A DNA stretch of 64,000 nucleotides, taken from assembly GCF_020150455.1 (NCBI RefSeq), contig NZ_CP083740.1, positions 6,159,001-6,223,000 on the forward strand, read 5' to 3'. Source of the stretch: Bremerella sp. TYQ1 (GTDB taxonomy: Bacteria > Planctomycetota > Planctomycetia > Pirellulales > Pirellulaceae). Under the pieces are notes generated by a model. That model was given only the letters and a program-made list of their open reading frames with translations. It was not told the DNA's origin and ran no database searches. Position 1 is the first letter of the stretch; every line of letters starts with the position of its first letter. This document shows positions 43,861 to 54,120 of the stretch, piece after piece. The translations under genes were made by a program, and so were the position numbers.

Positions 43861-45375
43861 TTAGTTTTGCTGAGCAGCCTTCTGGGAATGCGATTCGGCA
43901 CGCAGGCGAACCTCGACCGGTTCTTTCGCTTGGGTAGGCTTTGCGAGTTGATGTTCGGTCAGGCACCTAGCGAATTGTGCATACGTTGCATTCAAAACCG
44001 TGCATAGATATATCGGCAAGTCTTTTGAGGCGATCGAATTGGCACTCACACTATAAAGCTTTCGAAAGGCAGATGCTTGAAGCGATGAAGGGTTTTCTCG
44101 CATATCTCGAAAGAGCTTCGTCATCTCCGTTGCCGTTAGTGCATTGACTTGGTAGGTCGCCTGACCGTCGTACTCGCGCTGCCATTTTGGCTGCGATTTA
44201 ACAGAGCTTAGTGGAAGATAACACGTCTCCCAGTTCTCGATGACGGACGATTGTTGGTTAACTTGAAAGACTTGAAAAGCAGGATTGTTTCCAAAGATCG
44301 GGCTCACTGCCGGAGCAATCTTGTGAAGTAGGACTGGATGATCATTAATTTGATCGATACGGTAATCATCCATGTGAGTGTGTCCTGTGAACGAAGCATG
44401 CAGGATGTCCTCATACTCTTCGATCAATTGCAGGTAGCGCGTCATGAACTCTTGTTTCCACATCTCTGCCGCCAAGCTATGCCCGTTGGCTTTTTCCTCG
44501 GCGTAGCTATCCAAGCCTGGGGGAACATGCATCAGTAGCCAAACACGTCGATTTTGTTTTCGAGCTCGTTTCAATTCAGCTTCGAGCCAATCCAACTGCT
44601 GGTGTCCTGGATTAGTTCCCCCGTTAGTGCATTCGCAGCAATTGCTTTTCTTTGGCGAGAAGTAATTCGTACAGTAGCTGCCTGACCAGAGCACCGTGTT
44701 CAGCACAATCACGCGGTCAGCCGAAAGCTTGGGAATATCGACCTGATAGACGCCTAGCTTGTTGAACGTCATTTCAAACGCTTCCTGCGAAAGAGCGTCG
44801 TCAAGCATCGGATGCCAGGTCTGGGCGAAACGGGTCAGAAAATCACCATTGGGTTGGATCCAGTAGTCGCCACAAAATGAGTCATCGTTCCCAAGTGTTG
44901 CGATCACTGGAGTCTTCGGAAAACGTTTTTTGAATTCGATGGCGATCACTTCGATGGCCGTCATAGTGAATTCGCGATACGCCTTCGGATTCTCGGCGAT
45001 CGATTCATCCGCAAGTTGGTCGTAATCCTCTTGCCAATGGTGGGCAATAAAGTCGCCTGGATAAAGAATAAACGCTGGATCAGGCACTCTCTTCTTCGCT
45101 GCATCTAACGCAGAACTCATGAGAGCAAAATTGCTGTCGCTGCCTGGACGGCTGGGTGTGTCGTTTCGTTTCAGCAAAAACTCCGGCCAGTGCTCGGCAG
45201 GAAGATCTTGCAGCACTCGAAACTGCTTCTGGTTCAAGTCGGCAAACGGCTTGAAGTGAATGTCTGAGACGACCAGGAATTCTTCCGCAATCGCCAGCGT
45301 TGGCAGAACAGTAAGACAGGCGAAAAGCGAGAAGACAATTCGAGCAAACATGGCAGCAGACTTTGTATCGGTCAT
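43861..45375 (-). CDS. Exported metallophosphoesterase (sphingomyelinase-like)
   Basis: 504 aa from ATG 45375. The open frame to 45492 adds an unlikely basic leader. Signal VFSLFACLTVLPTLAIA. Calcineurin-type metal motifs are complete: DIHFKPF (Asp/His), GDFIAHHW, GNDDS, MHVPPG and GHTHMDDYRID. The layout and the long C-terminal part match the acid-sphingomyelinase-like phosphodiesterase branch. A CTNYFSPKKSNCCECTN segment with four cysteines is unusual and could form disulfides. It converges on the molybdoenzyme with 5 bp between stops. Confidence 0.88.
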   Translation of the reverse strand: MTDTKSAAMFARIVFSLFACLTVLPTLAIAEEFLVVSDIHFKPFADLNQKQFRVLQDLPAEHWPEFLLKRNDTPSRPGSDSNFALMSSALDAAKKRVPDPAFILYPGDFIAHHWQEDYDQLADESIAENPKAYREFTMTAIEVIAIEFKKRFPKTPVIATLGNDDSFCGDYWIQPNGDFLTRFAQTWHPMLDDALSQEAFEMTFNKLGVYQVDIPKLSADRVIVLNTVLWSGSYCTNYFSPKKSNCCECTNGGTNPGHQQLDWLEAELKRARKQNRRVWLLMHVPPGLDSYAEEKANGHSLAAEMWKQEFMTRYLQLIEEYEDILHASFTGHTHMDDYRIDQINDHPVLLHKIAPAVSPIFGNNPAFQVFQVNQQSSVIENWETCYLPLSSVKSQPKWQREYDGQATYQVNALTATEMTKLFRDMRENPSSLQASAFRKLYSVSANSIASKDLPIYLCTVLNATYAQFARCLTEHQLAKPTQAKEPVEVRLRAESHSQKAAQQN

Positions 45376-45637
45376 TTCACATCTTGAAGTTTCGCGAGAA
45401 GCTTTTCGCGCGATCCGGCGATTCTTCAAAATATAGCGTATCGATACCACGGTGATCGGACGGCCGGCTTGTGCCTCAGGGTAGGCATACAATCCGAAAC
45501 TTCAGTTACCAGACCAAAAGGCATTATGGAGGATAGCATACCTTTGGGGCTTTGTTACGGATTGAAACAGGAGGTTGGTTGAAATATATTAACAAAAATC
45601 GCAAAAATCTAGGCGCTTCATTGTCGGGAGAGGTTCC

Positions 45638-46615
45638 GTGTCTTATCGCTTTTCTTACCTCAAGCGAGGTTTCACCCTAGTAGAACTCCTGGTGGTGATT
45701 GCCATTATCGGAGTGCTTATCGCACTGTTATTGCCGGCCGTACAACAAGCTCGTGAGGCTGCTCGTCGTATGCAGTGCTCGAACAACCTAAAGCAGGTCG
45801 GGCTGGCTTTTCATAACTATCACGATACGGTCAACACGTTGCCGCCGGGGTCACTTCGATTGACTGGACATGGCAACTCGTCCTGGGTTCATATTTTGCC
45901 GTATATGGAAGCAGGCAATGTCTACGATCGAATTCCTGCGATGCAATGGTTCTGGCTGGGTAGCACGAGCACCAGTTCCGCGGCAACGCGTGCAGCATTT
46001 GCCGATTTCAATCCGGTATGGATCAATTGTCCGTCGAGCGCTTTGCCGGATGTGACCAATCAGCAAGGGACCGACATTGTGATCGCCGACTACATTCCGA
46101 TCGCTGGCGCTGAAGGCCACTCAACATGCGATCCGAATAACACACAAATGGGGCTTGTGTGCGGTGGGGGCATGCTAGTTCCCAATACGGTACATGGTTT
46201 CCGTGACGCGACAGATGGCACGTCCAATACGTTACTTATCGGCGAGAGTTCGGGACGGACATTTAACAGCAGCGGCGCGATTGTCGACGCTCGCAATAGC
46301 CGAAACAGCGGTTTCCAGATGGGCAAGAATTATGCGACATCACCCAACGGTGCCGATACCTGGTACAGCGGGCACGACCACAGTCGTCGCTGTTACAACT
46401 TCACAACAATTGTTTCGCCGATTGGAACAAACACCTACAACGGTGCCACGATGGGGAACGATCGCTGTAATAACCCAATCAATTCAGAGCATCCTGGTGG
46501 CGCTCAGTTCTTGTTCCTCGACGGAAGCGTTCACTTTTTGCCAGAGACGACCCAACTGGCATTGCTTCGAAACCTTGCCAATCGAGACGACGGTAATGTC
46601 GTTACGATTCCGTAA
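45638..46615 (+). CDS. DUF1559 pseudopilin-like protein (pair 4)
   Basis: 325 aa from GTG 45638, with GGGAGAGG 5 bases upstream. Leader [11 protein letters not shown] is basic as in prepilins, cleavage after G, then [22 protein letters not shown]1559 blocks [29 protein letters not shown] and [19 protein letters not shown]. Forms a tight pair with its lipoprotein gene 34 bases downstream. The surrounding genes are not related, so this copy stands apart from the main cluster. Confidence 0.94.
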   Translation: MSYRFSYLKRGFTLVELLVVIAIIGVLIALLLPAVQQAREAARRMQCSNNLKQVGLAFHNYHDTVNTLPPGSLRLTGHGNSSWVHILPYMEAGNVYDRIPAMQWFWLGSTSTSSAATRAAFADFNPVWINCPSSALPDVTNQQGTDIVIADYIPIAGAEGHSTCDPNNTQMGLVCGGGMLVPNTVHGFRDATDGTSNTLLIGESSGRTFNSSGAIVDARNSRNSGFQMGKNYATSPNGADTWYSGHDHSRRCYNFTTIVSPIGTNTYNGATMGNDRCNNPINSEHPGGAQFLFLDGSVHFLPETTQLALLRNLANRDDGNVVTIP

Positions 46616-46649
46616 CTTATCCGCTTCTCCTGAAAGGTTTTGAAGACCA

Positions 46650-47090
46650 ATGAAATTCAATGGATTATCACAAGGATGGATCGGAGCCCTGCTGGGAATC
46701 GCTTTTCTTGCGGGGGCTCTGGGGTGCAACGATCCTGCAGATCCCGCGGGTAAGTTGTCTGGTACGGTTTCCTACAAAGGAACACCGCTTGATGACGGGA
46801 TGGTTTCGATCGTGAACTATGAAACAGGCGTGCGGATTGATACCGAGATTCAAGCGGATGGCACATACCTGGCCACGACGCATAAGGGAGGCTTGCCACC
46901 GGGCGAATATAAGGTCGTCGTCTTTCCTCCTGAAATTACCGACCCCAATCCCCCTCCGAACTCTGAGCCTGGGATGGTTTTGAAAGAGATGGACAACATC
47001 CCGAAGAAGTATCGTTCGCATCAGACGACACCGTTGTCGGTTTCCATCGGAGCAGGTGAGAATAGCTTCGATATCGAGATGCAGCCGTAG
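46650..47090 (+). CDS. Lipoprotein with carboxypeptidase regulatory-like domain (pair 4)
   Basis: 146 aa. Signal GALLGIAFLAGALGC (lipobox ALGC, C26). The domain reads KLSGTVSYKGTPLDDGMVSIV, then LPPGEYKVVVFPPE, and NIPKKYRSHQTTPLSVSIG, the same KY-x-TT terminal element as in pairs 1 and 2. Followed by a strong bidirectional terminator. Probably a periplasmic or outer-membrane anchored partner of the preceding pseudopilin. Confidence 0.9.
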   Translation: MKFNGLSQGWIGALLGIAFLAGALGCNDPADPAGKLSGTVSYKGTPLDDGMVSIVNYETGVRIDTEIQADGTYLATTHKGGLPPGEYKVVVFPPEITDPNPPPNSEPGMVLKEMDNIPKKYRSHQTTPLSVSIGAGENSFDIEMQP

Positions 47091-47126
47091 CTGTTACGCG
47101 GTGATTCCCCACACAGACAAAATAGA

Positions 47127-47156
47127 AGAAAAGCCTCGCATTGTCGGGGCTTTTCT
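47127..47156. terminator. Bidirectional terminator between convergent operons
   Basis: 12-bp stem AGAAAAGCCTCG/CGGGGCTTTTCT (one T-G pair) with a 6-base loop; A-rich on the left, T-rich on the right, so it can end both the pair-4 transcript (+) and the cytochrome operon (-). Confidence 0.85.
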
Positions 47157-47220
47157 CGTTGATAAGCTAATCGTTGTACAACAAGCCGAGTAGAGCATTG
47201 GGTGACTAAACCTCGAAAGC

Positions 47221-48357
47221 TTAGTCACGTTCTGGCCACAATGTTTCTTCTTCCGGAAGCGTTTGGACTGGCCAGCTGGAAGGAAAAATGCGGACGATCC
47301 GCCCAGGTCGATAACCTTCCAGCAGCAGCGACGGTTGAACTTGGATTTGCACTCCGCTGCTCCCCGGCTTAGGAGCGACATCGGTCTTGCTTAGAATCGG
47401 GCCAGATTTGCGATCGTTGACTTGATCGTAAATTTGCAACGTCGGTTCGCTAACAACGACAGCGGCCGAAGCTTTCACTTGGAGGTCGTCTAACAGCGCC
47501 GGATCGACTCCACCAAAAAGTGTGACGGTAAGAATGCGTTTCTGGTTATCAACGGCGTCGATAATACCAGCCAGGCCTCGGTCTTTCTGGTGAAGGCGAT
47601 GTTGAGCCAACTGCTGACCCGAGGCGACTTGGCGGCTTTCTTCATCGAGCCACAAGTCCGTACAACGTCCAATCCCGTAGAGTGTCGCCCAAGTCAGGTT
47701 GAACAAAACCTTCTGGCCCGGTGCTAAATCGTTCAGCGTACCAATTTGCTTGCCAAGATAAACACGAGTTGCCGGATTCAAATCGAGCTCGATAGTTTCG
47801 CTGTCGCTTTGATCCTTGGGGGCACTCGTAAGAGTTAGTTTCATCGAATCAAGATCGATACGATCGACCGTCCATAGTTGCTTCTTGTTTTGGTAGTACG
47901 AGAAGTCATCTTCCAGCCGAAATGCCTTCGTGAAATCGGATTCGATGCTTTTGCGGTTGTAGAAGATAGAACGCGTTTCTTCCCCTTCGTCTTTGACGTA
48001 GAACCAGCCATGCAAATGCGTTCCGATAGGAATGTCCTTCAACGCCGCAGGCGCACCATGGTAAGAGAGCGAGCCATAAGGAAGGAGCCGTATGTTGATT
48101 GGCAAGTCCCAGTGGCTGCGTCGCTGGGCATCGGTACGCGATACGCGAAGCGTCGCCGTTCGATGGATATGATCCTTCCCGACTAGTTCACCCGAGAAGT
48201 AATGGGCGGAACCTTCCGGTGGAAACTCTCCGGGAACGGTTTGAAACCAGGGAAGCTTTTCGTCGTTGTTGGCATCGGTGCGAAAGTCTTGTTGGGCGAA
48301 TGCTGGCGAAGCGACGCACGCCAGCAGCAATACCGAAGCTAATTTTACGTATCGCAT
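47221..48357 (-). CDS. Exported protein of unknown function, last gene of the DUF1592 operon
   Basis: 378 aa with a signal peptide (LASVLLLACVASPAFA, cleavage near residue 21). The mature part is beta-rich: repeated units such as SAHYFSGELVGKDHIHRTATLRVSRTD, then LTLTSAPKDQSDSETIELDL, then GLAGIIDAVDNQKRILTVTLFGG suggest three or so OB-like or beta-barrel repeats. No known family. It begins 3 bases after the DUF1552 gene, so it is cotranscribed and likely an accessory of that system. Confidence 0.75.
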   Translation of the reverse strand: MRYVKLASVLLLACVASPAFAQQDFRTDANNDEKLPWFQTVPGEFPPEGSAHYFSGELVGKDHIHRTATLRVSRTDAQRRSHWDLPINIRLLPYGSLSYHGAPAALKDIPIGTHLHGWFYVKDEGEETRSIFYNRKSIESDFTKAFRLEDDFSYYQNKKQLWTVDRIDLDSMKLTLTSAPKDQSDSETIELDLNPATRVYLGKQIGTLNDLAPGQKVLFNLTWATLYGIGRCTDLWLDEESRQVASGQQLAQHRLHQKDRGLAGIIDAVDNQKRILTVTLFGGVDPALLDDLQVKASAAVVVSEPTLQIYDQVNDRKSGPILSKTDVAPKPGSSGVQIQVQPSLLLEGYRPGRIVRIFPSSWPVQTLPEEETLWPERD

Positions 48358-48360
48358 TAA

Positions 48361-49755
48361 TTACCCCAACAACTCGTTCATGACACGATGGCTATCGCCG
48401 AATCGATCGACAGGGACATCCATTCGCTGGACCATCGTCAGCAGCAAGTTGCTCAGCAATGCATCGCTGTCGACGGGGCGTGAGCAAACCTGGTAATGCT
48501 TCTTCGCTTCGTCCATGTTGTATTGACCGAGGCTCGGCAGATTGAAGTCGATATGCTTTCCATGCTGGAAGCCCATCGATGATCCGCCAGCGAGAACCAT
48601 TGGTAAGTTGGCATTTCCGTGACTGTGGCCGTAAGCCATGCCGCTGCCAAAGAGAACCATGGTACGGTCGAGCAATGTTTCGTTATCTTCCTGGTAAGAC
48701 TTCAAACGATTCAGGAAGTACGAGAATTGCTGAACAAGGAACGTGTCGGTTTCGGTCAAACGACGCAACTGTTCTGGGTCACCATTGTGATGCGAAAGCT
48801 CGTGACGCGTCTGGGCCACACCAATCTCAGGAATGGCTAGACCGTTGCTTTCGCTGCCGCTCATGCAGGTAATCACGCGCGTCATGTCGGTACGCAGCGC
48901 CAGGACCATTAAGTCGTAAATCGTGCGATATAAGTCGCCAGCGTCGGTGTTGGGAATGTTGCGTGTCAGTTTCGCTTTGGTTTCCGCGGCGACTTCTGGC
49001 TTGGGAATTTCCAGCCAATCGTACGAACGCTGCGTACGAAGCTCGACGTCACGAACTGCGTGCAGATACTCGTCCAGCTTGTTGCGATCTTCGGTGCCGA
49101 TCTTACCACGGAAGTCTTTGGCATCTTCCAGGATGGCATCGATCACGCTCCCTCGGCGATTAAGGTTCTTCTTGGCGACTTCGAGGCCACCTTTTTCTTC
49201 GCCGAACAATCGATCGAAGATCGCTTTCGGGCGTCGCTCGGCTGGCAAAGGGATCCCGTCACGCGACCAGGCCAGCGTCCCTCCGGTGACGGCCAGTTCT
49301 AACGAAGGAAAACGCGTATGTCGCGACGTGGCTTCCGCCATCAGTTGATCGGCTGAAACCGAATTGCGAAACGCTCCGCCCTCTTGGCTGATCTTTGCCG
49401 AGGTAAGCCAGATCTTGTCGCATTCGTGAGCCTGCCCCAAACCGTTGGGATGGTGCAGTCCACTGATCGGCGTGATCTGTTGACGATGCTCTTCCAGCGA
49501 TTTCATCGGACCAGACAATTCATATTCGGCCCCGGCATTTTGAATCTGCCATGTCAGCGTATTCACGCCATTGGGGACGTAAATGAAAACGGCTCGCTTC
49601 GGCTTGGCGTTGCCATCGGCTTCGACCGCTTTTTGTTCGGCCAGAAGTTGACTGGGATCCATGCATTGAAGAAGTGGCAACGCCATGCTGGCACCCAGGC
49701 CCCGCAGGACGTGTCGGCGGTTGATCTTCCATCGTCGTGAGTTGAAGTAGGCCAT
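48361..49755 (-). CDS. DUF1552 protein, Tat-exported
   Basis: 464 aa. Tat signal [22 protein letters not shown]1552 body includes [55 protein letters not shown], and [19 protein letters not shown] near the end. The fold is thought to be related to the DUF1501/phosphatase superfamily but the activity is unknown. Sits 3 bases downstream of the DUF1592-type cytochrome, its usual neighbour in planctomycetes and related bacteria. Confidence 0.93.
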   Translation of the reverse strand: MAYFNSRRWKINRRHVLRGLGASMALPLLQCMDPSQLLAEQKAVEADGNAKPKRAVFIYVPNGVNTLTWQIQNAGAEYELSGPMKSLEEHRQQITPISGLHHPNGLGQAHECDKIWLTSAKISQEGGAFRNSVSADQLMAEATSRHTRFPSLELAVTGGTLAWSRDGIPLPAERRPKAIFDRLFGEEKGGLEVAKKNLNRRGSVIDAILEDAKDFRGKIGTEDRNKLDEYLHAVRDVELRTQRSYDWLEIPKPEVAAETKAKLTRNIPNTDAGDLYRTIYDLMVLALRTDMTRVITCMSGSESNGLAIPEIGVAQTRHELSHHNGDPEQLRRLTETDTFLVQQFSYFLNRLKSYQEDNETLLDRTMVLFGSGMAYGHSHGNANLPMVLAGGSSMGFQHGKHIDFNLPSLGQYNMDEAKKHYQVCSRPVDSDALLSNLLLTMVQRMDVPVDRFGDSHRVMNELLG

Positions 49756-49758
49756 GGG

Positions 49759-52200
49759 TCACCGTTTCTGAAAAAGGTCCGACAGAACAAACGTTTCTAG
49801 AAGATCTCGCACGCGGTAGTCGCTGGCCTGACTTTCGGCAGCGATCGCTTCGAGATCTTCTCGATCGTCCACCGTCATGGTGCGACGAAGCGTATAGGTG
49901 GCAAGCTTCTTGATAAACGTATCGTTGAATTGATCCACATTGGAACTCAGCAGCTGACGAAATTCCTTCGGCCCCGCAAACGTTCGCCCGTCCGGAAGAA
50001 CTCCGCTGGCGTCAACTTTGGGGTTCGCCCCAGTTCCTTTCTGGACGACCTCTTCGGTTCGCCAACGGCCGATTGCGTCGAAGTTATCGAAGGCCAATCC
50101 CAGGGGATCGATTTTGCGATGACAAGCCGCGCAGTTGGCGTCATGCTTGTGGGCTTCCAGCTTCATGCGAATGGTCGCTTTGGGAGAATCAACCGGGTTC
50201 GGTTCGATCGGATCAACATTCGCTGGCGGGGGAGGAGGCGATTTTCCAAAAATTGATTCCATCACCCACACGCCTCGATGGACAGGGCGGTGCCGCGTGC
50301 CATCCGACGTAAGCGAAAGAATGGCCGCTTGCGTTAGAAGTCCGCCTCGATGGTCTTCCTCGTCAAGTGAAACGCGTTGGAACTCGTCTTTTTCGATGTC
50401 AGAAATTTCGTAGTGCATTGCCAGACGTGGATTGACCATCGTCCAGTCGGAATCGAGGAACTCACCCAAGCTCAGGTTTTGATTCAACACCTCTGCGAAG
50501 AAGGCCGTCGTTTCGCCTTGCATGCTTCGCTCTAAGTGCGAATCGTAATCCGGATAGAGCGTCTTATCGGGCGGAAACATGCCAAGCTTGTGGAGCTGCA
50601 ACCATTGTCGAGGGAACTCGGAACTGAACTTTTCGGCACGAGGGTCGTGCAGCATGCGATCGAATTGCTGCTTAAGAACTGCTTTGTCACGAAGCTTTCC
50701 TGCTTTTGCCAACGAAAACAACTCGTCATCCGGCATCGTGCTCCAAAGCATGTACGACAAGCGATTGGCGATCTCGAAGTCGTTCAGCGTCGTGACCGGT
50801 TCATTCGCATTGCCTTCCACTAGGAACAAGAAGTCTTTCGAGCACATCACTGCCAGCATCGCGGTTTTCAGGGCGTCGCGCATCTTAGTGCCTGACTCAA
50901 GCTCCGCTGCGGCAATCGCGAAATAACGATCGACTTCATCGGTAGCGACAGGCCGTCGGAACGCAGCCTCGCAGAACCTGGCCAGGGATGCTCGTACTTC
51001 CTCACGCGGTGCCGCATCGTCGGGCATGAAGAGGGCTCGCTTGGCTCGGACATCATCGGGAATGATGGGACCTTCCCATTCAACCCAATCGATGATCAGG
51101 AAGGGATAAAGCGGTACACCTTCTTCGTCCGTCAGTTTGATTTGCCAAGGAATGCGTCCTTCTTTGAGGCTGAAGAAGGGCGTTCTTCCGGAGCGACCAG
51201 AGCGAGGTAAATTGGAAGGGCCAGGCACATCGTTGGTAAGATCGAACGATGTCGTGCGAGGTGGAAGATAGCACATATGTTCGACAACAATCGGTTCGTC
51301 TTCGGGAGCAAGGATGTCTTGCTCGAAAATGAGTCGATCGATTTTCTCCGCATAGAGCGTCAGGTGAGGGGCTCTACCCCCGGGCGGTTTCATGCCGCTG
51401 GCTTTAATGCGGACTTTGAAGTAGCCGCCGTTGTTAATCATCTCTCCCTTGGGCCCAGGGCGACCCCCTTGCAGGCGATGGCCAGGCCACATGTCGACGC
51501 GGACTTTATCGGCGAGTCCTTGCTCTTCCAGTTCCTTGCGTTGCTCGTTGCTGGGACCGCCGCGGAGATCGAGGGCCGTTTTGCGAAGGATGGTGCTTTC
51601 GACAGGCTTGTCGGGATAGGCCTGATCGAGAACTTCCTGGGCCGCAGCGTAGTACTTTTCGATGTGCGATGCGGACAGCGAAAGGACCGAGCCTATCCGA
51701 TCGAAGCCGTGGTACTCGGCGTCTTCGTTGAGACCGCCGGGGTCGGCAACACCGTAACGAACGCCAAGCAGGTCTTCCACCGTGTTGGCATATTCGGTAC
51801 GTGTTAGTCGGTGAAACGAAACTGGCTGACGCTTGGCCATTCGCGCCGATCGACCTTCCTCGATTCGAGCGGCCAGCCATTCCACGATCTTCGCCCCTTC
51901 CTCGGCCGAGGGACGATTGGGCTCGTCTTCCGGGGGCATCTCGCCGCTGTTGATCTTCTCCATCACTTCGCGCCAGCGATTGACCGAATCGCCACCGCCG
52001 ACATCTTCCGAAAGCGTATCGACGCGAAAGTCCCCTTGCTGCGAATCGGGGCCATGGCAGTGAACGCAATTCTTTTGGATGTAAGGACCTACGGAATCGC
52101 GAAAGTTGGGAGGCGACGCTTCGGCCGCGACGAGTGAACGCAGTGCGAAACTGCAGATCCATAGCGAGAAAGCGACACAGGCGAGCTGTCGAATCATCAT
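49759..52200 (-). CDS. DUF1592-type planctomycetal cytochrome (DUF1587/1592/1588/1585)
   Basis: 813 aa from ATG 52200 (a GTG 3 bases further could also be used). Signal peptide, then a PSCyt1-like heme site CVHCH (C45, C48, H49) with GPDSQQGDFRVDTL. DUF1587 (about 115-180: FHRLTRTEYANTVEDLLGV), DUF1595/1592 (RASLARFCEAAFRRPVATDEV, then FEIANRLSYMLWSTMPDDELF), DUF1588 (QAAILSLTSDGTRHRPVHRG) with a second CAACHRKIDPLG site, and DUF1585 at the end. Exported c-type cytochrome heading a three-gene operon. Confidence 0.94.
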   Translation of the reverse strand: MMIRQLACVAFSLWICSFALRSLVAAEASPPNFRDSVGPYIQKNCVHCHGPDSQQGDFRVDTLSEDVGGGDSVNRWREVMEKINSGEMPPEDEPNRPSAEEGAKIVEWLAARIEEGRSARMAKRQPVSFHRLTRTEYANTVEDLLGVRYGVADPGGLNEDAEYHGFDRIGSVLSLSASHIEKYYAAAQEVLDQAYPDKPVESTILRKTALDLRGGPSNEQRKELEEQGLADKVRVDMWPGHRLQGGRPGPKGEMINNGGYFKVRIKASGMKPPGGRAPHLTLYAEKIDRLIFEQDILAPEDEPIVVEHMCYLPPRTTSFDLTNDVPGPSNLPRSGRSGRTPFFSLKEGRIPWQIKLTDEEGVPLYPFLIIDWVEWEGPIIPDDVRAKRALFMPDDAAPREEVRASLARFCEAAFRRPVATDEVDRYFAIAAAELESGTKMRDALKTAMLAVMCSKDFLFLVEGNANEPVTTLNDFEIANRLSYMLWSTMPDDELFSLAKAGKLRDKAVLKQQFDRMLHDPRAEKFSSEFPRQWLQLHKLGMFPPDKTLYPDYDSHLERSMQGETTAFFAEVLNQNLSLGEFLDSDWTMVNPRLAMHYEISDIEKDEFQRVSLDEEDHRGGLLTQAAILSLTSDGTRHRPVHRGVWVMESIFGKSPPPPPANVDPIEPNPVDSPKATIRMKLEAHKHDANCAACHRKIDPLGLAFDNFDAIGRWRTEEVVQKGTGANPKVDASGVLPDGRTFAGPKEFRQLLSSNVDQFNDTFIKKLATYTLRRTMTVDDREDLEAIAAESQASDYRVRDLLETFVLSDLFQKR

Positions 52201-52461
52201 CACGCGGCAGGGGTAAAGGAGGGCTGAGAGGAAGCACGCATGCTCCCAAAAGGTGGGGAGCCCTTATGTTAGATCGATTTTTGGTGATGCGTCAATCGAA
52301 AAACATGCTATTCGGGCTAATTTTACCCTTGGGTATATGCTAATGCGCAGATCATGAAATTTGACGGGCGTACATGAAACCGTCAGAATACGTCTCACTT
52401 ACTTTGAACATGCTTGCACGCATGAACGACCTGCCAACATTTCTCTTCAATGGAGCATTCC

Positions 52462-53910
52462 ATGTCGTCTTTCAATCGTCGAACGTTTCTTCAGTCGACC
52501 GCTGCTGGTGCTGGACTGATCCTGACGGGAACTGCCGCTTCTGGGGCCGTGCAAGGGGCGAATGATCGCGTCCGTATTGCCGTCGCAGGTCTCAATGGCC
52601 GTGGTCGCAATCACATCGATGGTTGGTTGGGGCAAGATAACGTCGAGATCGCTTACCTGATCGATCCGGATGAAAAAGTTCTCGCGAAAACGGTTAAAGC
52701 GGTCCAAGACAAAGTGGACGGCAAGTTCAAAGTCAAAGGCGTCCGCGACTATCGCGAAGCGTTGGACGATCCTAATCTCGATGCCATTTCGATTGCCACA
52801 CCGAACCACTGGCATTCGCTGATGACCATCCAAGCGGCGCAAGCGGGCAAGCATGTTTATGTCGAAAAGCCGATGAGTCATGACGTCGCCGAAGGGCGTG
52901 TCGCGGTCGCGGCACAAGATAAGTATGGCGTCGTCGTGCAACATGGTACGCAGCGACGAAGCGATTCCAAGATTGCCGGTTTGCATGAAGCGATTCAATC
53001 TGGCAAATGGGGCAAGCTGAAAATCTCGTACGGCTACTGCTGCAAGCCACGCGGCGGCATCGGAGACAAGTCGGTCTCGCAGCCGCCAGAGCAACTGGAT
53101 TGGGATCTGTGGCGCGGTCCTGCCGATATCGCTGAATTCCACGGCAACTACCATCCGTACAACTGGCACTGGTTCTGGAAAACCGGCAACGGCGACCTCA
53201 ACAACCAGGGCACGCACCAACTCGATGTCGCTCGCTGGGCGATCGATAAAGATCAAACCCATCCCGTTCGCGCGATGGCAATCGGCGGCCGCTTCCAATG
53301 GGACGACCAAGGCGAAACACCGAACACAATGTTCGCCATGGCCGAGTATCCCAATGGCCAGTATGTCTTCTTCAACGTGCGAAACGTGAACTACAAAGGA
53401 TACGAACGTCAGATCGAAAACGAATATTACTTCGAAGATGGTGGTCGAATCGTGCGTGGTATGTACTATCCCAAAGGCAGCGACAAGGGTGAAAAAGTCA
53501 GTACCGGCCACGGCGACGTCACCCCCGGCGGCAACTGGGGTAGCTTCATTGCCGCGGTGCGAGCGAACGATCCGGCCATGGCCAACGGTAACGTGAAGGA
53601 TGCCCATTACGCATGCGTCCTGGGACACCTGATGAACAACTCGTACCGCTTGGGCGAAGAGGTTCCGTTCAACGCCAAAGCGGGCAAGTTCGGTGACAAC
53701 GCGGACGCGGCAGAACACTTCGGTCGTCTTCACGAAATCATGGATAAGGGCGTCGGCGTGAAAGACAGTGCCAAGTACACTGTTGGGCCAATGCTAACGT
53801 TCGATCCGAAGTCGGAACGCCACACCGGCGATCATGCGGAAGCTGCCAATGCATTGCTGAAAGACAAAAACCGCAAGGGATTTGAGATTCCCGATGCGGC
53901 AAAAGTTTAA
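52462..53910 (+). CDS. Gfo/Idh/MocA-family oxidoreductase, Tat-exported
   Basis: 482 aa from ATG 52462, which has GGAG 7 bases upstream; ATG 52450 is unlikely. Tat signal FNRRTFLQSTAAGAGLILTG. Rossmann motif RIAVAGLNGRGRNH, then ISIATPNHWHSLM and the catalytic-lysine motif HVYVEKPMSHD. The C-terminal sheet starts near YGYCCKPRGGIG and includes NWHWFWKTGNGDLNNQGTHQLD. Oxidises or epimerises a sugar or polyol outside the cytoplasm with a tightly bound NAD(P), as in glycoside-processing exported members. A terminator follows directly, so the GH32 gene downstream is a separate unit. Confidence 0.93.
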   Translation: MSSFNRRTFLQSTAAGAGLILTGTAASGAVQGANDRVRIAVAGLNGRGRNHIDGWLGQDNVEIAYLIDPDEKVLAKTVKAVQDKVDGKFKVKGVRDYREALDDPNLDAISIATPNHWHSLMTIQAAQAGKHVYVEKPMSHDVAEGRVAVAAQDKYGVVVQHGTQRRSDSKIAGLHEAIQSGKWGKLKISYGYCCKPRGGIGDKSVSQPPEQLDWDLWRGPADIAEFHGNYHPYNWHWFWKTGNGDLNNQGTHQLDVARWAIDKDQTHPVRAMAIGGRFQWDDQGETPNTMFAMAEYPNGQYVFFNVRNVNYKGYERQIENEYYFEDGGRIVRGMYYPKGSDKGEKVSTGHGDVTPGGNWGSFIAAVRANDPAMANGNVKDAHYACVLGHLMNNSYRLGEEVPFNAKAGKFGDNADAAEHFGRLHEIMDKGVGVKDSAKYTVGPMLTFDPKSERHTGDHAEAANALLKDKNRKGFEIPDAAKV

Positions 53911-53944
53911 GTCGCTTGAGATTTCCGAACAATTCGACAACTCG

Positions 53945-53980
53945 CAAACGCCGAAGGTATCCTTCGGCGTTTGTTTTGTT
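53945..53980 (+). terminator. Rho-independent terminator of the oxidoreductase gene
   Basis: Perfect 13-bp stem CAAACGCCGAAGG/CCTTCGGCGTTTG with a 3-base loop, then TTTTGTT; 34 bases past the stop. Confidence 0.92.
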
Positions 53981-54090
53981 ATGCTGCCAACGGAAAACGG
54001 TCGGCCCTTGTTTTCGAGTCAGGCCCCCTCGATTTGATGGATGCTTTGGGTACGTGGGCGATCGTTTGGTGAATAAGTCGCGTAAAGTTG

Positions 54091-54120
54091 TTGTAGACTG
54101 TGCGCATACTTCGTTATAAT
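54091..54120 (+). promoter_or_regulatory. Promoter candidate for the GH32 gene
   Basis: A perfect -10 box TATAAT (54115-54120) with TTGTAG (54091-54096) 18 bases upstream. The -35 box is weak. A stem GAATGGCC/GGCCATTC (54158-54180) in the predicted leader lies 28 bases before the start and could affect translation. Confidence 0.5.

Noticed and set aside
52447..53733. 428-codon minus-strand frame opposite the Gfo/Idh/MocA gene
   Set aside because: Rossmann and EKP motifs and the Tat signal are on the plus strand; the reverse frame has no family features.
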